Both the position numbers and the translations under genes were made by a program. A stretch of 64,000 nucleotides of DNA from Alphaproteobacteria bacterium (lineage in GTDB: Bacteria > Pseudomonadota > Alphaproteobacteria > Rhodospirillales > Rhodospirillaceae). The stretch is from assembly GCA_030835385.1 (NCBI GenBank), contig JAURPI010000017.1:124001-188000 (forward strand), written 5' to 3'. The notes under the pieces are model-generated. The model did not search any database, was not told the origin of the DNA, and saw only the letters and a list, made by a program, of their open reading frames with translations. Shown one piece after another: positions 55,233 to 62,559 of this stretch; positions within the stretch are counted from its first letter, which is position 1, and each line of letters begins with the position of its first letter.

Positions 55233-56603
55233 ATGACAGATAGCGAAGCGGTCAATCGCTTGACCTTCGGCCAGAAGCTAGGGTGGGCGACTGGTGCGCA
55301 TGGCACCTCGACCATGACCGGTGTTCTGGCGACCTATCTACTCAATTACATGACCGATGTCTTAGGCATCGCGGCGTTTCTGGCCGGGTCAATTATCTTT
55401 GCTGCTCGGATGTACGACCTCGTTACCGATCCACTCATGGGCTACATAAGCGATCGCACGCAGTCTCGGTGGGGACGTCGTCGGCCGCACCTTTTACTCG
55501 GCGCTATTGTTTGCTTTATCGCCTTCGTCGCCCTGTTCAACGTTCCGGATATCACCGGCGAAATAGGAATGGCAGCGTACGCCACCTTTTTATTAATCCT
55601 GTTCACCACCGCCTACACAATCTTCAACGTTCCCTATCTCGCCATGCCAGCTGAAATGACCGACAGTTACAATGAGCGCACGAGCATGATGGGGTATCGG
55701 GTGGTTTTCTTCACCACCGCTAATCTCGGATTGTTTTTAGGCGGAGCACTTCTCATTCGCACCTATGGACCGGAGCAAGGCTACAGCCTTATGGGTTGGG
55801 CCTTGGGAAGCGTCCTCTTGCTCAGCATGCTCGTCACATTCTTTTCAACGCGGGCCGTACCGCGCTATGAGCGTTCGGAAGAGAGTCACATTTCGGTTCG
55901 TGATCAATTGGCCCTAGTCGCTGACAATAAACCGTTTATGATTTTTCTCGCGGTCAAGCTGTGCCAGCTCATCGCTCAAGCCAGTAGTCAGGCCGCGCTT
56001 ATATTCTTTGGTGTCTACGTCCTACAACGCAACGAGGAACTGCTGCTTGCGTTCGGGACCTACTTTACGATTTCAACTTTCGTGGCCATCCCACTCTGGA
56101 CGTGGGCTGGAAAACGGTTCGGCAAAAAGCCTGTCTATATGACAGCCGCCATTCTCTACGCGATCGTTATGAGCACATGGCTCCTCTCCGATTCATCAGA
56201 AGCGCAGTGGATCGTTAATGCTCGTATCTTTGGGATCGGAGTTGCAGTCACCGGGATTCTCGTGATGGGTTTCTCAATTCTGCCTGACACGATGGAATAC
56301 GACCGGCGACGCACCGGCCTCAATCGCGAGGGTATCTACGCCGGGCTCTACAGTACGATGGAGAAAGCTGCATCTGGGTTTGGACCCCTGCTGTTCGGGG
56401 CATACCTGGGTGCTATGGGCTACGTCTCTACCCGAGGCGGCGAGCTCGCTGCGCAACCAGATGCAGCCGTATCAGGCATTTACATTGGGCTCGGGGTGTT
56501 TCCAGCCGCAGCGGCTGCACTGAGCGCGGTACTTCTGACGTTCTACAAGCTAGACGAAAAGACTCTCAAAGCAGCTGGACTAGGATCCGGCGCTACGGCG
56601 TAG
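55233..56603 (+). CDS. GPH-family sugar/cation symporter-like MFS carrier
   Basis: Transporter of 456 residues with the glycoside-pentoside-hexuronide layout: FGQKLGWATGAHGTSTMTGVLATYLLNYMTDVLGI helix 1, DLVTDPLMGYISDRTQSRWGRRRP the hallmark cytoplasmic motif, and YLAMPAEMTDSYNERTSM after helix 4. The GPH family co-transports sugars or related compounds with cations. It ends 11 bases inside the convergent thioredoxin-like gene. Confidence 0.9.
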   Translation: MTDSEAVNRLTFGQKLGWATGAHGTSTMTGVLATYLLNYMTDVLGIAAFLAGSIIFAARMYDLVTDPLMGYISDRTQSRWGRRRPHLLLGAIVCFIAFVALFNVPDITGEIGMAAYATFLLILFTTAYTIFNVPYLAMPAEMTDSYNERTSMMGYRVVFFTTANLGLFLGGALLIRTYGPEQGYSLMGWALGSVLLLSMLVTFFSTRAVPRYERSEESHISVRDQLALVADNKPFMIFLAVKLCQLIAQASSQAALIFFGVYVLQRNEELLLAFGTYFTISTFVAIPLWTWAGKRFGKKPVYMTAAILYAIVMSTWLLSDSSEAQWIVNARIFGIGVAVTGILVMGFSILPDTMEYDRRRTGLNREGIYAGLYSTMEKAASGFGPLLFGAYLGAMGYVSTRGGELAAQPDAAVSGIYIGLGVFPAAAAALSAVLLTFYKLDEKTLKAAGLGSGATA

Positions 56604-57132
56604 CAAGCGCCACAACTTGCGCAACATTGGCTTCATCTGCCAATCCCGGGACACGACCGATGATTGCGCCTTGTTGATCCGTCACCATCACTAACGGCTG
56701 CTGCTTATCTTCTTCAGTGATATTCAATGCAGAAAAGACTTCGTCTTCATCGATGTAAAGAATAACAACACGGTCACGCATCGCTTCATCTTTATAGATG
56801 CTGCGGAACCCACCATTGATAAAACCTCGTACGATACCATTCGGCTTTGGAATTAGTGGCGCGTTGTAGACTTGCACAGCATCTGACGCCTCTCGAACAG
56901 TGATTAGGGCAGCGTCCCACTCATCTACCGACTCCTGCATGTCACGTCCAAAGGACAGCAACATAATGTTCCGTGCTGCAGTGAAATCGGTTGGGACTGT
57001 AATTTTATCTTTATTCAGGGTGCGCGCTTTGACTGTCGGAAAAACCTGATCCTGTGCTATGGCAGGCGCGGATAACATTTCGATCGTTAGCAACAGCGCC
57101 AGAAAAATTGAAGTCCGCATACCAGTCCTCAT
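56593..57132 (-). CDS. Exported thioredoxin-like protein without CxxC
   Basis: Exported protein of 179 residues with a signal peptide (MRTSIFLALLLTIEMLSAPAIA; second ATG at 57120 possible). FPTVKARTLNKDKITVPTDF, NIMLLSFGRDMQESVDEWD, and VVILYIDEDEVFSALNI...PLVMVTDQQGAIIGRVPG resemble the ATP10/peroxiredoxin-like thioredoxin fold. No CxxC or catalytic Cys is seen, so a redox role is unlikely. Overlaps the GPH gene tail. Confidence 0.6.
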   Translation of the reverse strand: MRTGMRTSIFLALLLTIEMLSAPAIAQDQVFPTVKARTLNKDKITVPTDFTAARNIMLLSFGRDMQESVDEWDAALITVREASDAVQVYNAPLIPKPNGIVRGFINGGFRSIYKDEAMRDRVVILYIDEDEVFSALNITEEDKQQPLVMVTDQQGAIIGRVPGLADEANVAQVVALATP

Positions 57133-57202
57133 ACCCAGAAAAGCCTCACGCGCCGTTCATAGGCGCCTGGGACAAAAATTCAAGTGAGAAGTTCGACGCC
57201 AC

Positions 57203-58078
57203 CTAGGGGGCGTTTTCTTCACCACGCTCTGGAGTCAGGTAGATGGCGATGCCGGCAATAACGAAAGCCGCGACGACTAAGCTCATTTCCATCACGTATT
57301 CACCGGGCATCACCCAGAATTCATTCAAAATGCCCCAGCGACTCAGTACCTCGATATCGAGCCAAGTTATGATTGTCGTCGGAATTGCATAACGCACGGC
57401 AGGCGCCATTCGTGCATATTTGATGAGGCGCGTGTTCAAATAAATCGCCCACACCAAGAAGCCGAAGAATACGGCGTAAGTTACCGGGTGCTGAGCGCCG
57501 AGAACACGCTCATCGTAAAGTGTCAGATTCAACACATAGATGAACCAGATAACGAAGATGGTTTCCAAAGCAGTGATCCGCGCATAGTCCCTGTCTTTTC
57601 CGGGCGCCGCTTTTCCTGGGTCCATATGGGCATTGCGGTGCAGCCATTTAAACGCGGTACAGCGCGTGTCGCGATTGAAGTAAAGGAGCACCGTTACCGC
57701 AAACATAACGATACCGGACGCCTGAATGACCTGTGCCCCGGGACTCATAGCCAGTTCGCCGCTGGCCGTATATAGTGTCCGCACATTTAGAAGATGGGCA
57801 AAAAGCTCCCAAGTATATTCAAACCAACCTGTCCAGATCAGGATCGCACCGACAAAGCCAAGCCAGGTTGCAGCCGTTTCCTGCTTCTTAAGACCTATCC
57901 AGACCAACACGAAGCCGACCAAACCGCAGAGAAAGCTTGGCAGAAAAGCCGCTTCGTCAGGAGAGCCAAGGACGCCCTTCATCATGACGAACAAGGCATG
58001 TCCCAACGGCTGGGCAAGGATGACAGTGACAAAAGCAATAATGCCGACGAATGGCGGGCGGTAGCACTTCCCCAACAT
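57203..58078 (-). CDS. Multi-pass membrane protein, unknown function
   Basis: Membrane protein of about 291 residues, about eight helices. ATG at 58078 (AAGGGGA upstream) matches the start of its broken paralogue at 58923; an upstream ATG at 58111 is in frame. Recognisable stretches: RPPFVGIIAFVTVILAQPLGHALFVMM, GLKKQETAATWLGFVGAILIWTGWFEYTWELFAHLL, and LNEFWVMPGEYVMEMSLVVAAFVIAGIAIYLTP. No known family. Divergent from a TetR regulator, which may control it. Confidence 0.75.
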   Translation of the reverse strand: MLGKCYRPPFVGIIAFVTVILAQPLGHALFVMMKGVLGSPDEAAFLPSFLCGLVGFVLVWIGLKKQETAATWLGFVGAILIWTGWFEYTWELFAHLLNVRTLYTASGELAMSPGAQVIQASGIVMFAVTVLLYFNRDTRCTAFKWLHRNAHMDPGKAAPGKDRDYARITALETIFVIWFIYVLNLTLYDERVLGAQHPVTYAVFFGFLVWAIYLNTRLIKYARMAPAVRYAIPTTIITWLDIEVLSRWGILNEFWVMPGEYVMEMSLVVAAFVIAGIAIYLTPERGEENAP

Positions 58079-58247
58079 GGCGATTTCCCCTTGGTCCAAA
58101 TAGCCACCCATTCTGGCAGCCGGTACCTCGACATAAAATAATCAAAGCGTCGATACAACAAATAATTACCGGGTGGTAACTTTTTCTTGCATTGTCGATA
58201 CTTATCCGCATGATTGGCAGAACCTGGCCAAAAGAACAGGTCCTTGC

Positions 58248-58913
58248 ATGGCCCCACTCGATCAAGACCAACCTGACAAGCCGCTCTCCAAAGCAGGTAT
58301 CAAGCGCGAAGCAACAAAAGCCGCGCTGATCGACGCCTTCGAAGCATTGGTCGCGGAAGACGGCATATCGGCGGTCGGTGTCAATGCCGTGGCAAAACGT
58401 GCCGGCGTCAGCAAGCCGCTCATCTACAAATACTTCGGTAGCTTTGATGGCCTCGTGACAGCCTGGGCTACTCAATCAAAAATATGGGGAAGTGACGACG
58501 ACGTTTTCTCCTCCCTGACCCAGAGTCCAGATGCTGATCCGATCGCTGTGATGCGGGACGCGGTCGTACAATCCGCTTCAGACTTAAGAGACAAACCTGT
58601 TGCCTTACAAATTATGGCGCAAGCCCTTCTCGGTGACGATGACCTGACCGCAGGATTGGAGGCCGCCAAGAAAGAGGCTGGCAATCGTCACGATACGCTT
58701 TACGAAACAGGTGGCGTCTTTGACAACCCAGATTCAAGCGCTCTGTTGCTCGTAATGTATGCCGCCTCACAGTATTTGGCGCTCAGGAGCCTGAAGCAAA
58801 GTAACTTCAACGGCATTCAGTTGGACACACAGGATGGCTGGGCAACGATGATTAAGATGATGACCACAGTTTTTGACAACGCAGTCCGCGGCGCAATGAC
58901 CAAGACAGAATAG
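58248..58913 (+). CDS. TetR-family transcriptional regulator
   Basis: Regulator of 221 residues. ATG at 58248 with AGG eight bases upstream is preferred over GTG at 58173. The N-terminal helix-turn-helix ALIDAFEALVAEDGISAVGVNAVAKRAGVSKPLIYKYFGSFDGL is typical. The ligand domain follows (residues 70-215). It is divergent from the membrane protein at 57203-58078 and lies just upstream of the broken paralogue at 58923, so it probably controls both. Confidence 0.9.
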   Translation: MAPLDQDQPDKPLSKAGIKREATKAALIDAFEALVAEDGISAVGVNAVAKRAGVSKPLIYKYFGSFDGLVTAWATQSKIWGSDDDVFSSLTQSPDADPIAVMRDAVVQSASDLRDKPVALQIMAQALLGDDDLTAGLEAAKKEAGNRHDTLYETGGVFDNPDSSALLLVMYAASQYLALRSLKQSNFNGIQLDTQDGWATMIKMMTTVFDNAVRGAMTKTE

Positions 58914-58922
58914 GATTCTCCG

Positions 58923-59188
58923 ATGCTGAAAAGACTTTATCGCGTTCCCTATGTCGGCCTCATGGCTCTTGCAACGGTGTTTATTATCGTACCGCTTAAT
59001 CACACCATTCTGACCGGCTTGGAAAATATAGCCGGTGAAGAAAACCAGTGCACTGTCGGCATTCTATTTGGCTTAAACCCGGCGACTATGCGCTTGAGAT
59101 GGCCGGTGTTGCACTGGTGTTCATCGCGGTCGGGGCAACGACACTGTTGTCGCCAGTCTCAACAAAGGCACCGGATCAGATGACCTGA
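58923..59188 (+). pseudogene. Membrane protein paralogue with internal deletion
   Basis: Starts 10 bases after the TetR gene. MLKRLYRVPYVGLMALATVFIIVPLNHTIL is parallel to the first 30 residues of the intact protein at 57203-58078 (MLGKCYRPPFVGIIAFVTVI...). From about 59083 a different frame reads GDYALEMAGVALVFIAVGATTLLSP and stops at 59188, parallel to the intact protein's last 35 residues (GEYVMEMSLVVAAFVIAGIAIYLTP). The central ~215 residues are missing and the junction changes frame. So it is an N-terminus joined to a C-terminus by a ~650-base deletion. Confidence 0.75.
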
Positions 59189-59197
59189 TCCAACGTG

Positions 59198-60343
59198 CTA
59201 CTCAGCGGCTTTTGCCACCGACGGATCAGCCATGACAAGCGGCACGGTTTGATGAACCCAGCCTTTGGGATCAGCCGCGCGTGCCGGAGATGGCGCAACA
59301 AAGACATGGCGTTTTCCGTCGCGCTCTAGGGCCTGTCCATCAACGTAACGACCAAGATTGCGCCACTCTGCCACTTTATTGCGGAAGGCCAGTTCCATGC
59401 CGTCAGACTCGATCAGCATTTCCCGCGCGTTTGATGTGACGGTGTGCTTTGGCTTAAGGAACCGCACAATGTCGTGATCTTCCTTCACCGCTTCGAACAA
59501 CCCTTCGATGCGATCTGCATCATGCTCGGGCTCCATTAAAAAATTTCGTGCCTGGAATCCATAGGAACGTACGGTGTTGTCATCCACTGGGGTACGCACG
59601 GAGAAAAGCACCTGAGTAATCTCGGTGGTCATTTCTTGGTAGAGCATTTCAGCGTTGGCGATGATGCTCCACTCAACTGTGACCCGCGTTGTCTTGCGGT
59701 CCTTGGGCAACAAGTCGGCTATCGCGCCGCGTTTTTGACTGGCAGCAGGAGCCGCCCGTTCTCTGGTGACTGTCGCGCCATGCTCAGTGTGTTCGATTGG
59801 GGCAATCGTGGCTTTTGGTGAGATACGACTACCAAAACGCTTGTGCACAAATGACGGGTGCGACGTGTCGAGAGAGTTTTCACACAACCGCTCCCAATTG
59901 CAGTCCGTCCACTCATAGTTATAGCGGGTGACCCGCCAGTCCGGATTATCGAGAAAAGATTGGAACCAATCAGGAATTGCAGGACGGTCCACCTCCGCCT
60001 GATCCCCAACAAAAACCCAGATCAGGCCCAAACGCTCTTCAACCGGGTAGGAATCAACACGAGCCCGCTTTGGAATGGACACATCGTCGCCCATGGCAGG
60101 AATTTTGACGCACTGGCCATCGCCATCAAATTCCCAGCCGTGATAAGGGCAAGCAATACATCCACCGACTACTTCACCACGATGCAAAGCACCGCCACGA
60201 TGGCAACAAACATCCGACAGGCAAACCAATCCACCACTGTCATCACGGAACAACACGAAGTCTACACCGACCATGCGCGTACGGTGCGGTTTGTCAGTCA
60301 CTTCATCGCTGGCAGCGGCGACATACCAGTTGTTGATCAGCAT
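59198..60343 (-). CDS. Rieske non-heme iron oxygenase, copy 4
   Basis: Rieske oxygenase of 381 residues. ATG at 60343 (AGAGAG seven bases upstream) is preferred over an upstream start at 60412. Rieske ligands C46, H48 (CCHRGG), C65, H68; mononuclear motif LDTSHPSFVH. The N-terminal FW/NW-Y-V-A-A and SYPVEERLGLIWVF segments resemble copies 1-3, though the C-terminal half is diverged. It ends LVMADPSVAKAAE, a tail like copies 1 and 2 (KAAAE, RAAAE). Single-gene unit 45 kb from the others. Confidence 0.9.
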   Translation of the reverse strand: MLINNWYVAAASDEVTDKPHRTRMVGVDFVLFRDDSGGLVCLSDVCCHRGGALHRGEVVGGCIACPYHGWEFDGDGQCVKIPAMGDDVSIPKRARVDSYPVEERLGLIWVFVGDQAEVDRPAIPDWFQSFLDNPDWRVTRYNYEWTDCNWERLCENSLDTSHPSFVHKRFGSRISPKATIAPIEHTEHGATVTRERAAPAASQKRGAIADLLPKDRKTTRVTVEWSIIANAEMLYQEMTTEITQVLFSVRTPVDDNTVRSYGFQARNFLMEPEHDADRIEGLFEAVKEDHDIVRFLKPKHTVTSNAREMLIESDGMELAFRNKVAEWRNLGRYVDGQALERDGKRHVFVAPSPARAADPKGWVHQTVPLVMADPSVAKAAE

Positions 60344-60501
60344 AGGATAATCTCTCTTATGCGTTAAAGGCCGTGGTTTCCCCCCGGCCAATACATCATA
60401 TAACCATAACAAGTTTACGCATATGGCCCTAGGGTGGATTATTGCGCAAGATCAACCTCAAGCTTTTACTAGAGCCACCACCGCCAACAGTGGAGCCGTA
60501 C

Positions 60502-60696
60502 ATGACCCGCCTCATCCTTGTCTTCCTCGCCTTTTCGATATCACACGCCTCAGCTGAAGACGCCTCAGTGCGGGCATTTCACGACGCTTTTTTTGCTGCT
60601 TGGAATACCGGCGACGCTGACGGACTGGTCGACCACTTGGCAGTGATGACAGAGCCAGAAAATAGCGTCCACCCCAATTCAAGTGCGATAGGCTAA
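60502..60696 (+). pseudogene. Truncated secreted SnoaL/NTF2-like protein
   Basis: TGGAG precedes ATG at 60502; signal peptide MTRLILVFLAFSISHASA, then VRAFHDAFFAAWNTGDADGLVDHLA, the first helix of a SnoaL/DUF4440-like domain. After that the next expected strand (DAVW/HPL...) is absent in any frame and the protein ends at 64 residues. Probably a 3'-truncated gene. Confidence 0.5.
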
Positions 60697-60842
60697 AATA
60701 TCAAACGACCCTTTTTCTATTGAGAAATGCAAGAAATTATTTTGCATCTTGCAAAAATAACCTTTTTGCGTCGGTGACTCTGTCCCTGTAGAAATATTTT
60801 GTTCGTACGGCGTTCCTAAGCCCGTTAGCGTCCGCACGAATA

Positions 60843-60869
60843 GGGCCGCTCTTCGGAGCGGCCCTTTTT
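60843..60869 (+). terminator. Strong rho-independent terminator
   Basis: Perfect nine-pair stem GGGCCGCTC/GAGCGGCCC closed by a TTCG tetraloop and followed by five T. The nearest plus-strand gene is the truncated SnoaL fragment 146 bases upstream; a preceding imperfect hairpin (TTCGT.CGG...CCG.ACGAA at 60801-60840) could belong to a small RNA ending here. Confidence 0.9.
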
Positions 60870-60937
60870 CATGTCTCAAGCTCGGCTTTTTTGAGAACTT
60901 TTCCGTTTTCGAGCAGCACTTTTTTATTTAAGTACAT

Positions 60938-61945
60938 TTACACACCACCCGGTGGAGCCGGCTCCTGCTCACGCGCGTACCATTCCAAAGAAGACAAGGA
61001 GGGCTCTTCCCACGTTGTCGGTGCATCAAGATATTGCGGATAGTTCTTTGCAATATACTCGATGACACGTTGGTCCGGCGCTTCCTCCAGCGAATGAATG
61101 CTGGCCGCCATCACATTGTATAAACAATGTCCTGGCGCCTGCCCCATTAGCATCCAGGGCAACCAGGGTGTATGGCGCCCCCAAACCGTTGTGGTGTCGA
61201 CCGTCGAGAGGTAGGGGTTCTGCAAGTCGGCCAGACTCATATTGTAGACATAGGTCTCGGTGACCTGATTCATTGGGCCGGCGCTTTCGCGTATCCATTT
61301 TTTTGGATCAAGCGCATTGGGATAATAGAGGTTGATGTGACGTTCCATCATTAAGCGGTCACCAAACGCTTTCCAGTTAAGGATAAAGGGCTTGGGTTCC
61401 AACTTCTCATCAACGTTAAGGCCACCAAAAGTTGGGCGGCTCAACTCAGCCTCACGGATGATGCGGTTAAAGGGATCATTTGCGACCGGCACAACGCGGA
61501 CGTTTTCCCCGGTGAAAGGATTTTCCATTTCTTCGAGAATTTCACCGGTTTCCAAGTCTGTGTAAAACACCACTTCACGCAGGACGCGGCGATAGCCATG
61601 CTCACCTTCTAGTGGCAGCAACCGGGTTGTGCCGAGGCCTTTGAATCCACAGAAAGTTTTAATCGCGCCGCCAGGCGCAACGCCCATGACATAGCCGTCA
61701 AGCCAGCCGAAATGGGTCGATTTCATATCAAGGTTAGACGTGACCTTGGCATAGGCTTCAACATTGCCATAGGCGGTGGTGAGATCGTAGGTCGGACCCC
61801 TTAACGAAACATCGCCTTGGCCATGAGAATCAGCCATGGCCATTTGCGGAAAAGCGCCCATCGCCAAGCCAGCTGCCAAAGCTGTGCGGCGATCAATAGA
61901 CACTTCAATCGGACTCGCCATGAATGGCGTCATTTTATCAGACAT
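60938..61945 (-). CDS. DUF1838 protein, copy 4
   Basis: Longest of the four, 335 residues, with Tat-like leader (DRRTALAAGLAMGAFPQMAMA). DUF1838 marks are the fullest: VEAYAKVTSNLDMKSTHFGWLDGYVMG, FCGFKGLGTTRLLP, FYTDLETGEILEEMENPFTG, VPVANDPFNRIIR, GPMNQVTETYVY, and PWLPWMLMGQAPGHCLYNV. It is the best representative for defining the family in this genome. Single-gene unit on the minus strand. Confidence 0.88.
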   Translation of the reverse strand: MSDKMTPFMASPIEVSIDRRTALAAGLAMGAFPQMAMADSHGQGDVSLRGPTYDLTTAYGNVEAYAKVTSNLDMKSTHFGWLDGYVMGVAPGGAIKTFCGFKGLGTTRLLPLEGEHGYRRVLREVVFYTDLETGEILEEMENPFTGENVRVVPVANDPFNRIIREAELSRPTFGGLNVDEKLEPKPFILNWKAFGDRLMMERHINLYYPNALDPKKWIRESAGPMNQVTETYVYNMSLADLQNPYLSTVDTTTVWGRHTPWLPWMLMGQAPGHCLYNVMAASIHSLEEAPDQRVIEYIAKNYPQYLDAPTTWEEPSLSSLEWYAREQEPAPPGGV

Positions 61946-62121
61946 CTAAGCACTCCCTTAAAAATATGCCCCAACGCTAGCACACGGCGCCTGACACAAC
62001 CCACCGGTCTGTTGCCGTGTTCACCTGTAGTTGGCGGGTTCCTGTTTTCACCTTTGTCTCTCCCCCTCCGCCGCAGATTCAGCTACGGTTGCGACCCACG
62101 CACACTTTGAGGATCTTGACT

Positions 62122-62508
62122 ATGGGCGAGATTATTTGGCTGAGCCTGCCACTCTGCATCATCATTTCCTTCGCTATCGGATTCGTCTGGTATGGCCCGT
62201 TGTTCAAGAAGCAGTGGATGGAAGACACCGGCATGACGGATGAAAAAATGGGACTGCCAGCTAAAGTATCTGGTGGAGCGGCGCTTCATGCCTTGATCGG
62301 CGCACTGGCCCTCAACCTTTTGCTTGATCGCACTAACGGGATTCTGGCCAACACCAGTGGTGGACTCATCATTGGCGTAGCGGCGGCGGCGGCCATTGGC
62401 ATCAATTACATGTTTTCGTCCCAACCAAGACGCCTGCTATATATCGACGGCGGATACACGATTCTGATGTACGGCGCCATGGGTGCAGCGGTTGGATTGC
62501 TGAGGTAA
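62122..62508 (+). CDS. DUF1761 membrane protein
   Basis: Membrane protein of 128 residues. ATG at 62122 (GAGG upstream) preferred over 62017. IIWLSLPLCIIISFAIGFVWYGPLFKKQWMEDTGM is the DUF1761 opening (WYGPLF..W), with three further helices and LLYIDGGYTILMYGAMGAAVG at the end. Function unknown. Confidence 0.85.
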   Translation: MGEIIWLSLPLCIIISFAIGFVWYGPLFKKQWMEDTGMTDEKMGLPAKVSGGAALHALIGALALNLLLDRTNGILANTSGGLIIGVAAAAAIGINYMFSSQPRRLLYIDGGYTILMYGAMGAAVGLLR

Positions 62509-62559
62509 GCTAAGACCAATACGCCGCGCTCCCGCTTCTGGCCACCTTATGAAAATTAT

